Origin: Actinomadura fibrosa
GTDB taxonomy: Bacteria; Actinomycetota; Actinomycetes; Streptosporangiales; Streptosporangiaceae
DNA: 64,000 bases
Assembly: GCF_900659615.1 (NCBI RefSeq)
Contig: NZ_CAACUY010000017.1
Span: forward strand, 26,950 to 90,949
Direction of reading: 5' to 3'
Positions 8,671 through 16,978 of the stretch are shown here, one piece after another (within the stretch, counting starts at the first letter, position 1; each line of letters starts with the position of its first letter). A model generated the notes under the pieces. It was not told where the DNA came from. It searched no databases and worked only from the letters and a program-made list of their open reading frames with translations. Both the position numbers and the translations under genes were made by a program.

Positions 8671-10082
8671 AGCTTGAAGGCCCTTCGGGGGTTGGCGGTG
8701 ACCAGTTCGGCCGCGACCTCGGCGGCCTCGTCCAGGTCGAGCCGGTGCTCGGCGACGAGCTCGGCGAGGAAGCCGCAGTCCAGCCTGCGCGACATGTCGT
8801 GCCTGGCGGGGATCGAGCAGAACGCGCGGGTGTCGTCCACGAAGCCGGACGTGCGGGAGAAGCCGACCGTCTCGGTGACCGCGCGCTGGAACCGGCGGAC
8901 GGCGTCGGGCGCGTCCAAGAACCACCAGGGCGCGCCCGCGTAGACCGACGGGTAGAAGCCGGCCAGTGGCGCGATCTCGCGGGAGAACACGGTCTCGTCG
9001 ACCGTGAACAGGACGAGCTGGAAACCGTGGGCCGTGCCGTACCGCTCCAGCAGGGGACGCAGCGCGTCGGTGAACTCGGCGCGCAGCGGGATGTCGTGAC
9101 CAGTGTCGGGCCCGTAGCGGCGCAGCGTCGGCGTGTGGTGGTTGCGCCGCACGGCCGGGTGCAGCGTCATGACGAGACCGTCCTCGCATGACATCCGGGC
9201 CATCTCCAGCAGCATGTGGCGGCGGAATGCGGTGGTCTCGGCCTCGGTGGCTCGCCCGGCCAGGGCATCGCGGTAGATGCGGGACGTCTCGGCCTCGGTC
9301 AGCGGGTCGGTGCGCGGATCGGCATGGCTGTGGTCGGCGGAGGTGGCGCCGTGGTCGATGAAGTGGCGACGCCGAGCCTCCACAGCGTCGATGTACCCCC
9401 GATAGCCGGACGTGTCGATCCCGGACACCTCGCCCAGCCGCATCACCGCGTCCCTCCAGCCCTGGTCACCGGGCTCCAGGTAGCGGTCCGGACGGAAGGT
9501 GGGGAGGACCCGTGCCGTCCAGGCGGGGTCGTCGGCCAGGGCCCGGTGCGCTGTCAGGTCGTCGCACGGGTCGTCGGTGGTGGCCAGCACCTCGATGCCG
9601 AAGCGCCGGAACAGCGCGCGGGGACGGAAGTCCGGTTCGGCCAGCCGCGCGGCGATCGCGTCATAGGTGGCGTCGGCGGTCGCGGACGAGAGGCGGTCGG
9701 TGACGCCGAAGATCTCGGCGAGCTGCGCTTCCAGCCAGGAGGCGACCGGTGTCCCGCGGAAGATCGTCCAGTGCTCGCAGACCCTCCGCCACACCTGCCG
9801 TGCCTGCCGCTCGTCCAGGCTTCCTTGCCCCACGCCGAGCTCGCCCAGCGGGACGCCGTCGGCGTGCAGCAGCCGGGTGACGTAGTGGTCGGGCGTGACC
9901 AGCAGGGTCGCCGGATCGGGGAACGGCCCGTCCTCGGCCAGCAGCCGCGCGTCTACATGGCCGTGCGGCGACACGATCGGCAGCGCGCGCACGGACCGGT
10001 ACAGCTCGCGGGCGACGGCGCGCACCCGCGGATCGGCGGGCAGGAGCCGGTCGGGATGGGGCTGGGACGGCATGACCCGCAT
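8667..10082 (-). CDS. uxaC: Glucuronate isomerase
   Basis: A 471-residue protein of normal family length that interconverts D-glucuronate and D-fructuronate (and galacturonate and tagaturonate) in the cytoplasm. Diagnostic segments are LPIVSPHGHVDARLLAEDGPFPDP at the N-terminus, with the HGH metal ligands, ATTDDPCDDL, and the C-terminal half with MTLHPAVRRNHHTP. ATG 10082 is preferred over ATG 10073 because an AGG lies about 8 bases ahead. It is first in a two-gene operon with the reductase and diverges from larA, with a LacI-type operator in between. Confidence 0.92.
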   Translation of the reverse strand: MRVMPSQPHPDRLLPADPRVRAVARELYRSVRALPIVSPHGHVDARLLAEDGPFPDPATLLVTPDHYVTRLLHADGVPLGELGVGQGSLDERQARQVWRRVCEHWTIFRGTPVASWLEAQLAEIFGVTDRLSSATADATYDAIAARLAEPDFRPRALFRRFGIEVLATTDDPCDDLTAHRALADDPAWTARVLPTFRPDRYLEPGDQGWRDAVMRLGEVSGIDTSGYRGYIDAVEARRRHFIDHGATSADHSHADPRTDPLTEAETSRIYRDALAGRATEAETTAFRRHMLLEMARMSCEDGLVMTLHPAVRRNHHTPTLRRYGPDTGHDIPLRAEFTDALRPLLERYGTAHGFQLVLFTVDETVFSREIAPLAGFYPSVYAGAPWWFLDAPDAVRRFQRAVTETVGFSRTSGFVDDTRAFCSIPARHDMSRRLDCGFLAELVAEHRLDLDEAAEVAAELVTANPRRAFKL

Positions 10083-10104
10083 GCTGGCCTGCACCGGACC
10101 GCCG

Positions 10105-10132
10105 TGGCAATCGGTTGCCAAGTGTTGCCGCG
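10105..10132. promoter_or_regulatory. LacI-type operator with three half-sites (uxaC/larA divergent promoter)
   Basis: The arms TGGCAA (10105-10110) and TTGCCA (10115-10120) form a perfect palindrome around TCGG. A third half-site, TTGCCG, follows after another 4-bp spacer (10125-10130). The same architecture and nearly the same sequence recur at 14308-14332 in front of larE and the lacI-type gene. The site sits between two divergent operons and could repress both. Confidence 0.75.
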
Positions 10133-10173
10133 CCGACTTGCCGCGACGGTCGCCGCCGTGATGGCGTGGCGGC

Positions 10174-11400
10174 ATGACGCAGCGGATCGGAGACGCCGGG
10201 ACGGTGCTCGGCGGGGAGGACGTCCGGGCGTTCGTCGCCGCCCGGCTGGCCGCCGAGGACCTCGACGGCCGGAGCGTCTGCGTGATCGTGCCCGACGCGA
10301 CCCGGACCTGCCCGCTGCCGCTGCTCCTGTCGGCGGTGCACGGGGCGCTGCACGGCCGCGTCACCCGGCTGACCGTGCTGGTCGCGCTGGGCACGCACGC
10401 CCCCATGAGCGACGCCGAGCTGGCGGCCCACGCTCCGGCCCTGCCGGGCATGACCGTGCTGAACCACGCCTGGTGGGAGCCGTCCACGTTCGTCTCGGTC
10501 GGGACGATCGGCGCGGACCGGGTGGCCGAGCTGTCGGGCGGGCTCCTGCGCCAGGACGTGGACGTGCGGCTCAACCGGGCGGTCGCCGAGCACGATGTGG
10601 CGCTGGTCGTGGGCCCGGTGTTCCCGCACGAGGTGGTCGGGTTCTCCGGCGGCAACAAGTACTTCTTCCCCGGTGTCGCCGGGACCGAGATCATCGACCT
10701 GTCGCACTGGCTCGGCGCGCTCATCACCAGCGCGGAGATCATCGGGACGCGCGGCACCACCCCGGTCCGGGCGCTCATCGACGAGGCGGCCGCCCTCGTC
10801 CCCGCGCGGCGGCTGGCGTTGTGCGTGGTGGTCCGCTCCGGCTCCGACGAGCTGCACGCGATGGCCTTCGGGACGCCGGAGGAGGCCTGGGCCGAGGCGG
10901 CCGAGGTCTCGGCCGCCGCCCATGTGCGCTACCTGGACGCGCCGGTCGAGCGGGTCGTGTCGGTGATCCCCGAGAAGTACGGCGACATGTGGACGGCCGC
11001 CAAGGGCTTCTACAAGGTGGAGCCCGTCGTCGCCGACGGCGGCGAGGTGGTCCTCTACGCGCCGCACGTCACGACCATCTCCGCGACCCATCCGGAGATC
11101 GAGCGGGTCGGCTACCACTGCCGCGACTACTTCACCCGGCAGTGGGACCGCTTCAAGCACCTGCACTGGAGCGTCCTGGCCCACTCCACGCACCTGCGCG
11201 GAGCGGGCACGTACGATCCCGAGCACGGCGAGCGCTGCCGCGTGACGGTCACGCTGGCGACGGGTATCCCCGAGGATGTCGTCCGCCGGGCCAACCTGGA
11301 GTACCTCGATCCGGCCGGAGTCGACCTCGACGTGCTCGCCGCCGACCCCGGCACCTTCGTCGTCCCGCAGGCCGGCGAGGTCCTGTTCCGGCTCCGCTGA
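10174..11400 (+). CDS. larA: LarA-family nickel-pincer racemase/epimerase; candidate gluconate/mannonate 2-epimerase
   Basis: A 408-residue LarA homologue. All key positions of lactate racemase are recognisable: DATR (Asp41, Arg44), GTH (His75), FPHEVVGFSGGNKYF with His152 and, ten residues on, Lys162 (equivalent to the lysine that binds the pincer cofactor), LSH (His178, a nickel ligand 26 residues after His152) and PEKYGDMWTAAKG with lysines near 268 and 277. It therefore should racemise or epimerise a 2-hydroxyacid by hydride transfer using the nickel-pincer nucleotide. Cofactor genes larC, larB and larE surround it. Context (uxaC, uronate reductase, shared operator) points to C2 epimerisation of an aldonate, such as mannonate to gluconate, rather than lactate. 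The substrate is inferred. Confidence 0.85.
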   Translation: MTQRIGDAGTVLGGEDVRAFVAARLAAEDLDGRSVCVIVPDATRTCPLPLLLSAVHGALHGRVTRLTVLVALGTHAPMSDAELAAHAPALPGMTVLNHAWWEPSTFVSVGTIGADRVAELSGGLLRQDVDVRLNRAVAEHDVALVVGPVFPHEVVGFSGGNKYFFPGVAGTEIIDLSHWLGALITSAEIIGTRGTTPVRALIDEAAALVPARRLALCVVVRSGSDELHAMAFGTPEEAWAEAAEVSAAAHVRYLDAPVERVVSVIPEKYGDMWTAAKGFYKVEPVVADGGEVVLYAPHVTTISATHPEIERVGYHCRDYFTRQWDRFKHLHWSVLAHSTHLRGAGTYDPEHGERCRVTVTLATGIPEDVVRRANLEYLDPAGVDLDVLAADPGTFVVPQAGEVLFRLR

Positions 11401-12620
11401 TGCGCGCCGCGTGGATCGACGCGTCCTGCGGCGTCGCCGGCGACATGCTCCTCGCCGCGCTCCTCGACGCCGGCGCCGGGCTCCCGGCCGTCCGCGCGGC
11501 GGTGGACGCGGTCGTTCCCGGCGAGGTAAGGCTGATTCCCGAGCAGGTGCGGCGCGCCGGGATGCGCGCGACGCTGGTCCGGGTGGTCCCCGAGCGCCGT
11601 GACCACGCGCACCGGACGTGGCGCGACGTGAAGGCGCTGCTCGCCGCGGCGGCGCTGCCCGGACCGGTGCGCGAGAGCGCCGTCGCGGTTTTCGCCCGCC
11701 TCGCCCAGGCCGAGGCACGCGTCCACGACACCGATGTGCAGGACGTCCACTTCCACGAGGTCGGCGCATGGGACTCGATCGCCGATATCGTCGGCGTCTG
11801 CGCGGCGCTGCACGATCTGGGCGCGACGGACGTGTCCGCCGGTCCGGTGGCGGTCGGATCGGGACGGGTCGCCACCGCGCACGGTCGGCTCCCGGTGCCC
11901 GTGCCCGCCGTGGCGGAGCTCGCGGCCGGATGGGACATCTTCGCGGGCGGCGAAGGCGAGTCGGCCACCCCGACCGGCATGGCGCTGGTGACCGTCCTCG
12001 CCGGGCGGTGCTCCCCGCTGCCCGCCATGCGCCTCCACACCACCGGCGTCGGCGCGGGCAGCCGCGACACCCCGGGCAGGCCGAACGTCGTCCGCGTGCT
12101 CCTCGGCACTCCCACGGCGGAACCGGGCACCGCCGAGGCCGTGGTGCTGGAGGCCAACATCGACGACCTGGACCCGCGTGCCTGGCCGGGCGTTCTGTCC
12201 GCGCTCCTGGAGGCGGGAGCGTCCGACGCCTGGCTCGTGCCGATCCTGATGAAGAAGGGCCGCCCCGCGCACACCCTGTGCGTGCTGTCGCCGCCCGGAC
12301 GGGCCGATGCGCTGCGTGCGGCGATGTTCCGCCTGACCAGCACCTTGGGCGTCCGCGAGCATCCGGCCCGCAAGACCGCGCTGGAGCGGGGCTGGGCCCA
12401 CACCGACGTCCTCGGCGCCCGCCTGCCGATCAAGATCGGCCATCTGGACGGCGCGATCGTCCAGGCCACCCCGGAGTTCGAGCACGCCGCGCGGCTGGCG
12501 GCCCGCCACGACCTGCCCGTACGGGCGGTGCTGGACGCCGCGGTCGCGGCGGCGCACGCGGCGGGCCTGGCGCACGGCGCCCCGGCACCTCCGGACCTGG
12601 CGACGGACCCGCCCGCCTGA
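11400..12620 (+). CDS. larC: LarC, nickel insertion into the pincer nucleotide cofactor
   Basis: A 406-residue single-frame LarC; some species split this gene and make the full protein by frameshifting. It begins AAWIDASCGVAGDMLLAALLDAG, the LarC signature, followed by VHFHEVGAWDSIADIVG, the glycine-rich middle and ANIDDLDPR...LLEAGASDAWLVPILMKKGRP in the C-terminal domain. LarC is a CTP-dependent nickel insertase that completes the cofactor used by LarA. Its ATG overlaps the larA stop (TGATG), so the pair is translationally coupled. It converges with larB, with a gap of only 19 bp. Confidence 0.92.
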   Translation: MRAAWIDASCGVAGDMLLAALLDAGAGLPAVRAAVDAVVPGEVRLIPEQVRRAGMRATLVRVVPERRDHAHRTWRDVKALLAAAALPGPVRESAVAVFARLAQAEARVHDTDVQDVHFHEVGAWDSIADIVGVCAALHDLGATDVSAGPVAVGSGRVATAHGRLPVPVPAVAELAAGWDIFAGGEGESATPTGMALVTVLAGRCSPLPAMRLHTTGVGAGSRDTPGRPNVVRVLLGTPTAEPGTAEAVVLEANIDDLDPRAWPGVLSALLEAGASDAWLVPILMKKGRPAHTLCVLSPPGRADALRAAMFRLTSTLGVREHPARKTALERGWAHTDVLGARLPIKIGHLDGAIVQATPEFEHAARLAARHDLPVRAVLDAAVAAAHAAGLAHGAPAPPDLATDPPA

Positions 12621-12639
12621 CCCGCCCGCGCCGACCGGG

Positions 12640-13311
12640 TCAGGGCGCGGCGATCTGGGCGGCGAGGTGGCCCGCGCCGTAGCCGTTGTCGATGTTGACG
12701 ACGGCCACGCCGGGCGCGCAGGCGTTCAGCATCGACAGCAGCGGCGCCAGGCCGCCGAAGGCCGCGCCGTACCCGACGGACGTGGGAAGGGCCACCACCG
12801 GAGCCGGGATCAGCCCCGCCACCACGCTCGGCAGCGCCCCGTCCATCCCCGCGGCGACCACCACGGCGCGGGCGGCGCGCAGCGGTTCCAGCACGCCGAG
12901 CACCCGGTGCAGCCCGGCCACGCCGACGTCCGCGAACAGCTCGCACGGGCGGCCCAGGTAGCGGGCGGTGAGCTCGGCCTCCCGGGCCACCGGCAGGTCG
13001 GACGTGCCCGCGGCCAGCACGACTACCCGGCCTCCGGAGGGCTCGGGCGGGGCGGGCGGCCAGGCCAGCAGCCGCGCGTCCGGCTCGCTGCGGGCCCCGG
13101 GCAGCTCCTCCAGGATCACCCGGGCGTGCTCGGGACCGGCTCGGGTGAACAGCGCCACCGCGTCGCCGCGTTCGCGCAGCGCGGCGGCGATCGCCCGCAC
13201 CTGGCCGGCCGTCTTCCCCTCGCAGTAGACCGCCTCCGGATATCCGCGGCGCGCCACCCGATCATGATCCAGGCGTGCGAAGACGTCGGGCGGACGCCAC
13301 CGCTCATCCAC
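12640..13311 (-). CDS. larB: LarB, nicotinate mononucleotide-type carboxylase/hydrolase for pincer cofactor
   Basis: A 223-residue protein resembling PurE. It has FARLDHDRVARRGYPEAVYCEGKT at the N-terminus and AAGMDGALPSVVAGL and PTSVGYGAAFGG, PurE-like loops, at the C-terminus. LarB carboxylates the pyridinium ring of nicotinic acid adenine dinucleotide and cleaves the phosphoanhydride, the first step of pincer cofactor synthesis. The GTG start at 13311 overlaps the larE stop by 8 bp; a longer in-frame extension exists but lies inside larE and has no family similarity. Confidence 0.9.
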   Translation of the reverse strand: MDERWRPPDVFARLDHDRVARRGYPEAVYCEGKTAGQVRAIAAALRERGDAVALFTRAGPEHARVILEELPGARSEPDARLLAWPPAPPEPSGGRVVVLAAGTSDLPVAREAELTARYLGRPCELFADVGVAGLHRVLGVLEPLRAARAVVVAAGMDGALPSVVAGLIPAPVVALPTSVGYGAAFGGLAPLLSMLNACAPGVAVVNIDNGYGAGHLAAQIAAP

Positions 13312-14149
13312 GCCGGACCTCCACCAGCGGCAGGGTGAAGGCGCCCGACTGGACGCCGGCCAGATCGACGGCGACCATGCGGAAGCCCGCGCCACGCACC
13401 GCGTCCAGGACCTCCTCGCGCGACTCCCCGGCCAGCCGCGCGATCTGCGAGACCGGCACCTCGATCCTGGCGATCTCGCCGTGGTGCCGGACCCTGCACT
13501 CCTCGAAGCCCAGCTCCCGCAAGGCGTGCTCAGCCCGCTCCACCTGCGCCAGTTTGCGCGGAGTCACCTCGGAGAAGTGCGGGACGCGCGAGGCCAGGCA
13601 CGGGGCGGCGGGCTTGTCGGCGCAGGGGAGGCCGAGCGCCGCCGCGATCCGGCGCACCGCCGCCTTGTCCAGCCCGGCGTCGGCCAGCGGGCGCAGCACC
13701 CCGTGCTCCACGGCCGCCCTGGCGCCCGGACGGTCGGGACGCTGGACGTCGTCGGCGTTCTCTCCATAGGCGACCGCGGTGATGCCGTGCGCCGCCGCGA
13801 CCTCGGTGGAGATGCGCACGAACAGCTCGTTCTTGCAGTGGTAGCAGCGGTCGGGGCCGTTGGCGCGGTAGGCGGGCAGTTCCCCCTCGTAGGTGGCGAC
13901 CTCGATCAGCCGGGCACCGATGTGCGCGGCGACACGATGGGCCCCCACCCGCTCGTCCTCGGCCAGGCTGGGCGAGACGCCCAGCACCGCGATCACTCGG
14001 CCGGGGCCCAACGTGCGCACCGCCAGCGCCAGCAGCACCGAGGAGTCGACGCCGCCGGAGAAGGCCACGGCCAGCCGTCCGGGCGTGCGCAGCGATGCGC
14101 CGACACGGTCGGCCGTCTCGGCGTCTTCGCCGGTCAGAGGCGCAAGCAT
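13304..14149 (-). CDS. larE: LarE, sulfur transferase for pincer cofactor
   Basis: A 281-residue PP-loop ATP pyrophosphatase. SGGVDSS at residues 31-37 binds ATP; RCYHCKNELF and CLASRVPHFSE follow. LarE adds the two sulfurs to the LarB product, either sacrificing its own cysteine or using a 4Fe-4S cluster, depending on the subfamily. Here Cys102, Cys105, Cys176 and Cys184 are candidates; which chemistry applies cannot be read directly. The start at 14149 follows GGAG at good spacing. Upstream lies the LacI-type operator shared with the uxaC/larA promoter, so larE-larB should be controlled together with larA-larC. Confidence 0.9.
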   Translation of the reverse strand: MLAPLTGEDAETADRVGASLRTPGRLAVAFSGGVDSSVLLALAVRTLGPGRVIAVLGVSPSLAEDERVGAHRVAAHIGARLIEVATYEGELPAYRANGPDRCYHCKNELFVRISTEVAAAHGITAVAYGENADDVQRPDRPGARAAVEHGVLRPLADAGLDKAAVRRIAAALGLPCADKPAAPCLASRVPHFSEVTPRKLAQVERAEHALRELGFEECRVRHHGEIARIEVPVSQIARLAGESREEVLDAVRGAGFRMVAVDLAGVQSGAFTLPLVEVRRG

Positions 14150-14307
14150 GGTGTACTCCCACTCCGCCGGCCCGGGCGCCGGCACGACGTCCTCGGTCTC
14201 CCGCGGCGACGAGCCGCGCCATGCCGGACTCCTTACCCAGGACCGCACGCGCGAGCGACCCCCGCTTCTCCCGGACCACTCCAACCAACCGCCCGGTCCC
14301 GACCGGC

Positions 14308-14332
14308 GGCAAGCGGTTGCCATCTGTTGCCG
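14308..14332. promoter_or_regulatory. LacI-type operator with three half-sites (larE/lacI-type divergent promoter)
   Basis: GGCAA (14308-14312) and TTGCC (14317-14321) form a palindrome around GCGG. A third half-site, TTGCCG, follows at 14327-14332 after a 4-bp spacer. Sequence and spacing mirror the site at 10105-10132. It lies about 50 bp before the GTG of the LacI-type regulator, which supports autoregulation. Confidence 0.75.
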
Positions 14333-14381
14333 CCGAGCGCCTTACCCTGATGGCGGACCGGACGAGGGCGGGGGAGGGCGC

Positions 14382-15458
14382 GTGGCCGATCGGAAGCGCG
14401 AACCGGCCGCCCGGGACGTCCCGTCCAGGCCGCCGACGATCTACGACGTCGCCGCGGCGGCCGGGGTCGCCGCCTCGACCGTCTCCCGGGCCTTCTCCCG
14501 GCCAGGCCGGGTCAACGCCGCGACCGCCGAGCGGATCCGGCAGGTCGCCGCGGACCTCGGCTACCGGATGAACCCGCTGGCCTCGGCGCTGCCGACGGGC
14601 CGCACGTCGCTGCTCGCGCTGGTGGTGTCGGACGTGACGAACCCGGTCTACGCCGAGATCATCCGGGGCGCGGAGGCCGCCGCGGCCGAGGCGGGCCTCG
14701 TCGTGCTGCTCCTCGACGCCCACGAGAGCGACCGGCGCGAGCGCGACGGCCTGGAGCGGGCACTGCCGATCGTCGAGGGCGTCATCCTGGCCGGGACCCG
14801 CATGTCGGACTCGGCGATCCGCATGACGGCCAAGCAGCGTCCCACGGTGGTGCTGAACCGGCAGGTCGCGGACGTGCCGAGCCTCGTCCAGGACAACGCG
14901 CTCGGCATGCGCCTCGTCGTCCGGCACCTCGCCGAGCACGACCACCGCGCCCTCACCTACGTGGCCGGACCGGAGGCCTCGTGGGCGGACGGCATGCGCT
15001 GGCGCCGCCTCCGCGAGGCGGCCGCCGAAGCCGGACTACGGGTCCAGCGCACCGGCCCCTTCCCTCCCACCATCGCGGGCGGGCAGGAGGCGGCGACCGC
15101 CCTCGGCCCCGAACCGCCGACCGCCGTCGTGGCCTACAACGACCAGGTCGCCATCGGCCTCATGCTCGCCCTCCAGGCCGCCGGGCACAGCGTGCCCGAG
15201 GAGATCAGCGTGGTCGGCCACGACAACATCCTCCCCGCCCAGCTCGTCACTCCCCGCCTGACCACCGTCGCCGCTCCGCTGCGCGTCCAGGGGCGTGACG
15301 CGGTCAACGCCGTCGTCGCGGCGCGTGCCGGCGCCCCTTCGCGCACCGGACCGGGCGTCCCGCTGCCGGTCAGGCTCGTGGTCCGCGACTCCACCGCCCG
15401 CCGCCGCCATCCCCTGTCGGCGAGGCCCGCGCGCACGGCGACGACGGATGCCAGATGA
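14382..15458 (+). CDS. LacI-family regulator of the uronate/lar locus
   Basis: A 358-residue LacI/GalR regulator. The helix-turn-helix reads TIYDVAAAAGVAASTVSRAFSRPGRVN, followed by the hinge LGYRMNPLASAL and a periplasmic-binding-protein-like sensor domain (LVVSDVTNPVYAEIIRGAEAAA through SVVGHDNI). The GTG start at 14382 follows GGGGGAGGG. It probably represses uxaC-uxuB, larA-larC, larE-larB and itself through the two matching triple half-site operators. The ligand is presumably a uronate or aldonate intermediate, which is an inference from context. Confidence 0.88.
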   Translation: MADRKREPAARDVPSRPPTIYDVAAAAGVAASTVSRAFSRPGRVNAATAERIRQVAADLGYRMNPLASALPTGRTSLLALVVSDVTNPVYAEIIRGAEAAAAEAGLVVLLLDAHESDRRERDGLERALPIVEGVILAGTRMSDSAIRMTAKQRPTVVLNRQVADVPSLVQDNALGMRLVVRHLAEHDHRALTYVAGPEASWADGMRWRRLREAAAEAGLRVQRTGPFPPTIAGGQEAATALGPEPPTAVVAYNDQVAIGLMLALQAAGHSVPEEISVVGHDNILPAQLVTPRLTTVAAPLRVQGRDAVNAVVAARAGAPSRTGPGVPLPVRLVVRDSTARRRHPLSARPARTATTDAR

Positions 15459-15488
15459 TCACCGTGACCCGTCTCGTGGGCGCCGCGC

Positions 15489-15722
15489 TCAGGACTCCGG
15501 CGGGAAGAGCGGTTCGCCGGTCTCGGCGTCGCTGATGGCGATCGCCTCGACCGGGCACGATTCGGCGGCCTCCATGACCTCGTCCGACCCGGCCGTCGTC
15601 TCGGCCCGGGCATGGCTCTGCCCGGTCTCGTCCAGCTCGAACTGGGCGGGTGCGGAAGCGGCGCACAGGCCCGTGCGGGCGCAGACGCGCCGGTCGACGC
15701 TGACGTTCCAGCGGCCGCTCAT
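15489..15722 (-). CDS. 3Fe-4S ferredoxin, P450 redox partner
   Basis: A 77-residue ferredoxin with Cys14, Cys20 and Cys56-Pro. The position that would hold the fourth cluster ligand in CxxCxxC is Thr17, the usual sign of a 3Fe-4S ferredoxin that passes electrons to actinobacterial cytochrome P450s. The start overlaps the P450 stop by 4 bp, so the two proteins are made together. The reductase that would feed it is not in the window. Confidence 0.92.
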   Translation of the reverse strand: MSGRWNVSVDRRVCARTGLCAASAPAQFELDETGQSHARAETTAGSDEVMEAAESCPVEAIAISDAETGEPLFPPES

Positions 15723-16921
15723 CGGCGCGTCCCCTCGACGACCAGGGGCAGGGTCTTCCAGCCGCGGACGGTCGAGGTCTGCGCGAGCTCGGCGGCGTTC
15801 CAGTCCACGTCCCAGTCGGTGAACCGCTTGAGGATCTCCTCCGCCGCCACGCGGCCCTCCAGCCTGGCCAGCGCCGCCCCGAGGCAGTAGTGGGCGCCGA
15901 CCCCGAAGGTCATGTGCTGGGTGACGCGGTGGATATCGAACCGGTCGGGGTCGGGGAAGCGCCGGGGGTCGCGGTTGGCCGCGGCCTGCACGAAGAGGAT
16001 GGCGCTGCCCGCCGGGACGGTCCGGCCGTGGAACTCGGCGTCCTGGACGACGTAGCGCGCGGTGAACGGGCCGGTCGGCTCGAACCGCAGGATCTCCTCG
16101 ATGGCACCGGGGATGAGCGACGGATCGGCTGCCAGCTGGCGGCGCTGCTCGGGATAGCGGGCCATGAGCGCGCCGAACCAGCCGATCAGGCGTCCGGTCG
16201 TCTCGTTCCCCGCACCGGCGACCACCGTGCAGTAGGTGAGCACCTCCTCGTCGGTGAGCGTGCGCCGGACGCCGTTCTCGTCCTCGAACTCGGCGTTCAT
16301 GAGCTCGGTCATGAGGTCGTCGGACGGATGCTCCTTGCGCCACTGGATGTAGTCGCGGAACTGCTCGGCGCCGAAGTCCTCCTTCTCGCGCACCTCCATC
16401 CTGCCGCGCCCTTCGGTGCTCAGCGCGGAGTCGGTCCGGTCGCGGAAGGCGGGCTGGTCGGCCTCGGGGATGCCGAGGAGCATCCCGATCACGCGCATCG
16501 GCATCTCGGCGCCGACGGCCTCGACGAGGTCGAACCGGTCGGCGCCGGTCACCGGTTCCAGCGCCCGCCGGCAGAAGGCGCGCACCTGGGGTTCGAGGGT
16601 GGCGATCCGGCGCGGGGTGAAGACGCGGGCGAGCAGGCGGCGGTGGACGTCGTGGACCGGCGGGTCCTCGAAGATGAGCGTGCCCGGGGGAAGCTCGACA
16701 CCCGACTGGATCAGTTCGAGGATGTCGCCGCGCGCGGACGAGAAGGTCCGCCAGTCGGCCAGGCCGCGCTGGACGTGGGCGAAACGGGTCACCGCGTAGA
16801 AGTCGTACCGCTCGTTGCGGTAGACCGGCGACTCCTCGCGCATCCGGTTGAACAGGGGATAGGGGTCGACCACGAAGGAATGGTCGTAGGGGTCCCAGTA
16901 CAGCTCATCGGCAGCGTTCAC
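15719..16921 (-). CDS. Cytochrome P450
   Basis: A 400-residue soluble bacterial P450. Visible hallmarks are the I-helix oxygen-binding AGAGNETT, the K-helix EEILR (ExxR) and the haem loop FGVGAHYCLG with the cysteine thiolate. It hydroxylates an unknown substrate using the ferredoxin encoded directly downstream. I chose GTG 16921 because AGGAGG sits 8 bases ahead; an in-frame GTG at 16930 would lie directly on that site. It is divergent from a TetR gene, with an extended inverted repeat between them, so it is likely TetR-controlled. Neighbouring SDRs leave a lipid, terpenoid or steroid substrate possible, without proof. Confidence 0.93.
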   Translation of the reverse strand: MNAADELYWDPYDHSFVVDPYPLFNRMREESPVYRNERYDFYAVTRFAHVQRGLADWRTFSSARGDILELIQSGVELPPGTLIFEDPPVHDVHRRLLARVFTPRRIATLEPQVRAFCRRALEPVTGADRFDLVEAVGAEMPMRVIGMLLGIPEADQPAFRDRTDSALSTEGRGRMEVREKEDFGAEQFRDYIQWRKEHPSDDLMTELMNAEFEDENGVRRTLTDEEVLTYCTVVAGAGNETTGRLIGWFGALMARYPEQRRQLAADPSLIPGAIEEILRFEPTGPFTARYVVQDAEFHGRTVPAGSAILFVQAAANRDPRRFPDPDRFDIHRVTQHMTFGVGAHYCLGAALARLEGRVAAEEILKRFTDWDVDWNAAELAQTSTVRGWKTLPLVVEGTRR

Positions 16922-16978
16922 GCACGACACCTCCTGCGACGGACGGCCTCGTCACGGACGGGCCTCGCCCGGGTGGAC

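Noticed and set aside
9216..10173. Long plus-strand open frame running into larA and larC
   Set aside because: The first kilobase is the complement of uxaC and reads as low-complexity Gly/Arg/Val sequence; only the larC part is real and has its own start.
9661..11769. 702-codon minus-strand frame opposite larA and larC
   Set aside because: No recognisable domain; larA and larC on the other strand keep every catalytic motif.
11400..12620. Possible programmed frameshift in larC
   Set aside because: Some bacteria split larC, but here both domains lie in a single frame without a break.
13312..13395. N-terminal extension of LarB
   Set aside because: The added residues lie inside larE in another frame, are Ser/Pro/Trp-rich and unlike LarB; GTG 13311 gives the normal N-terminus.
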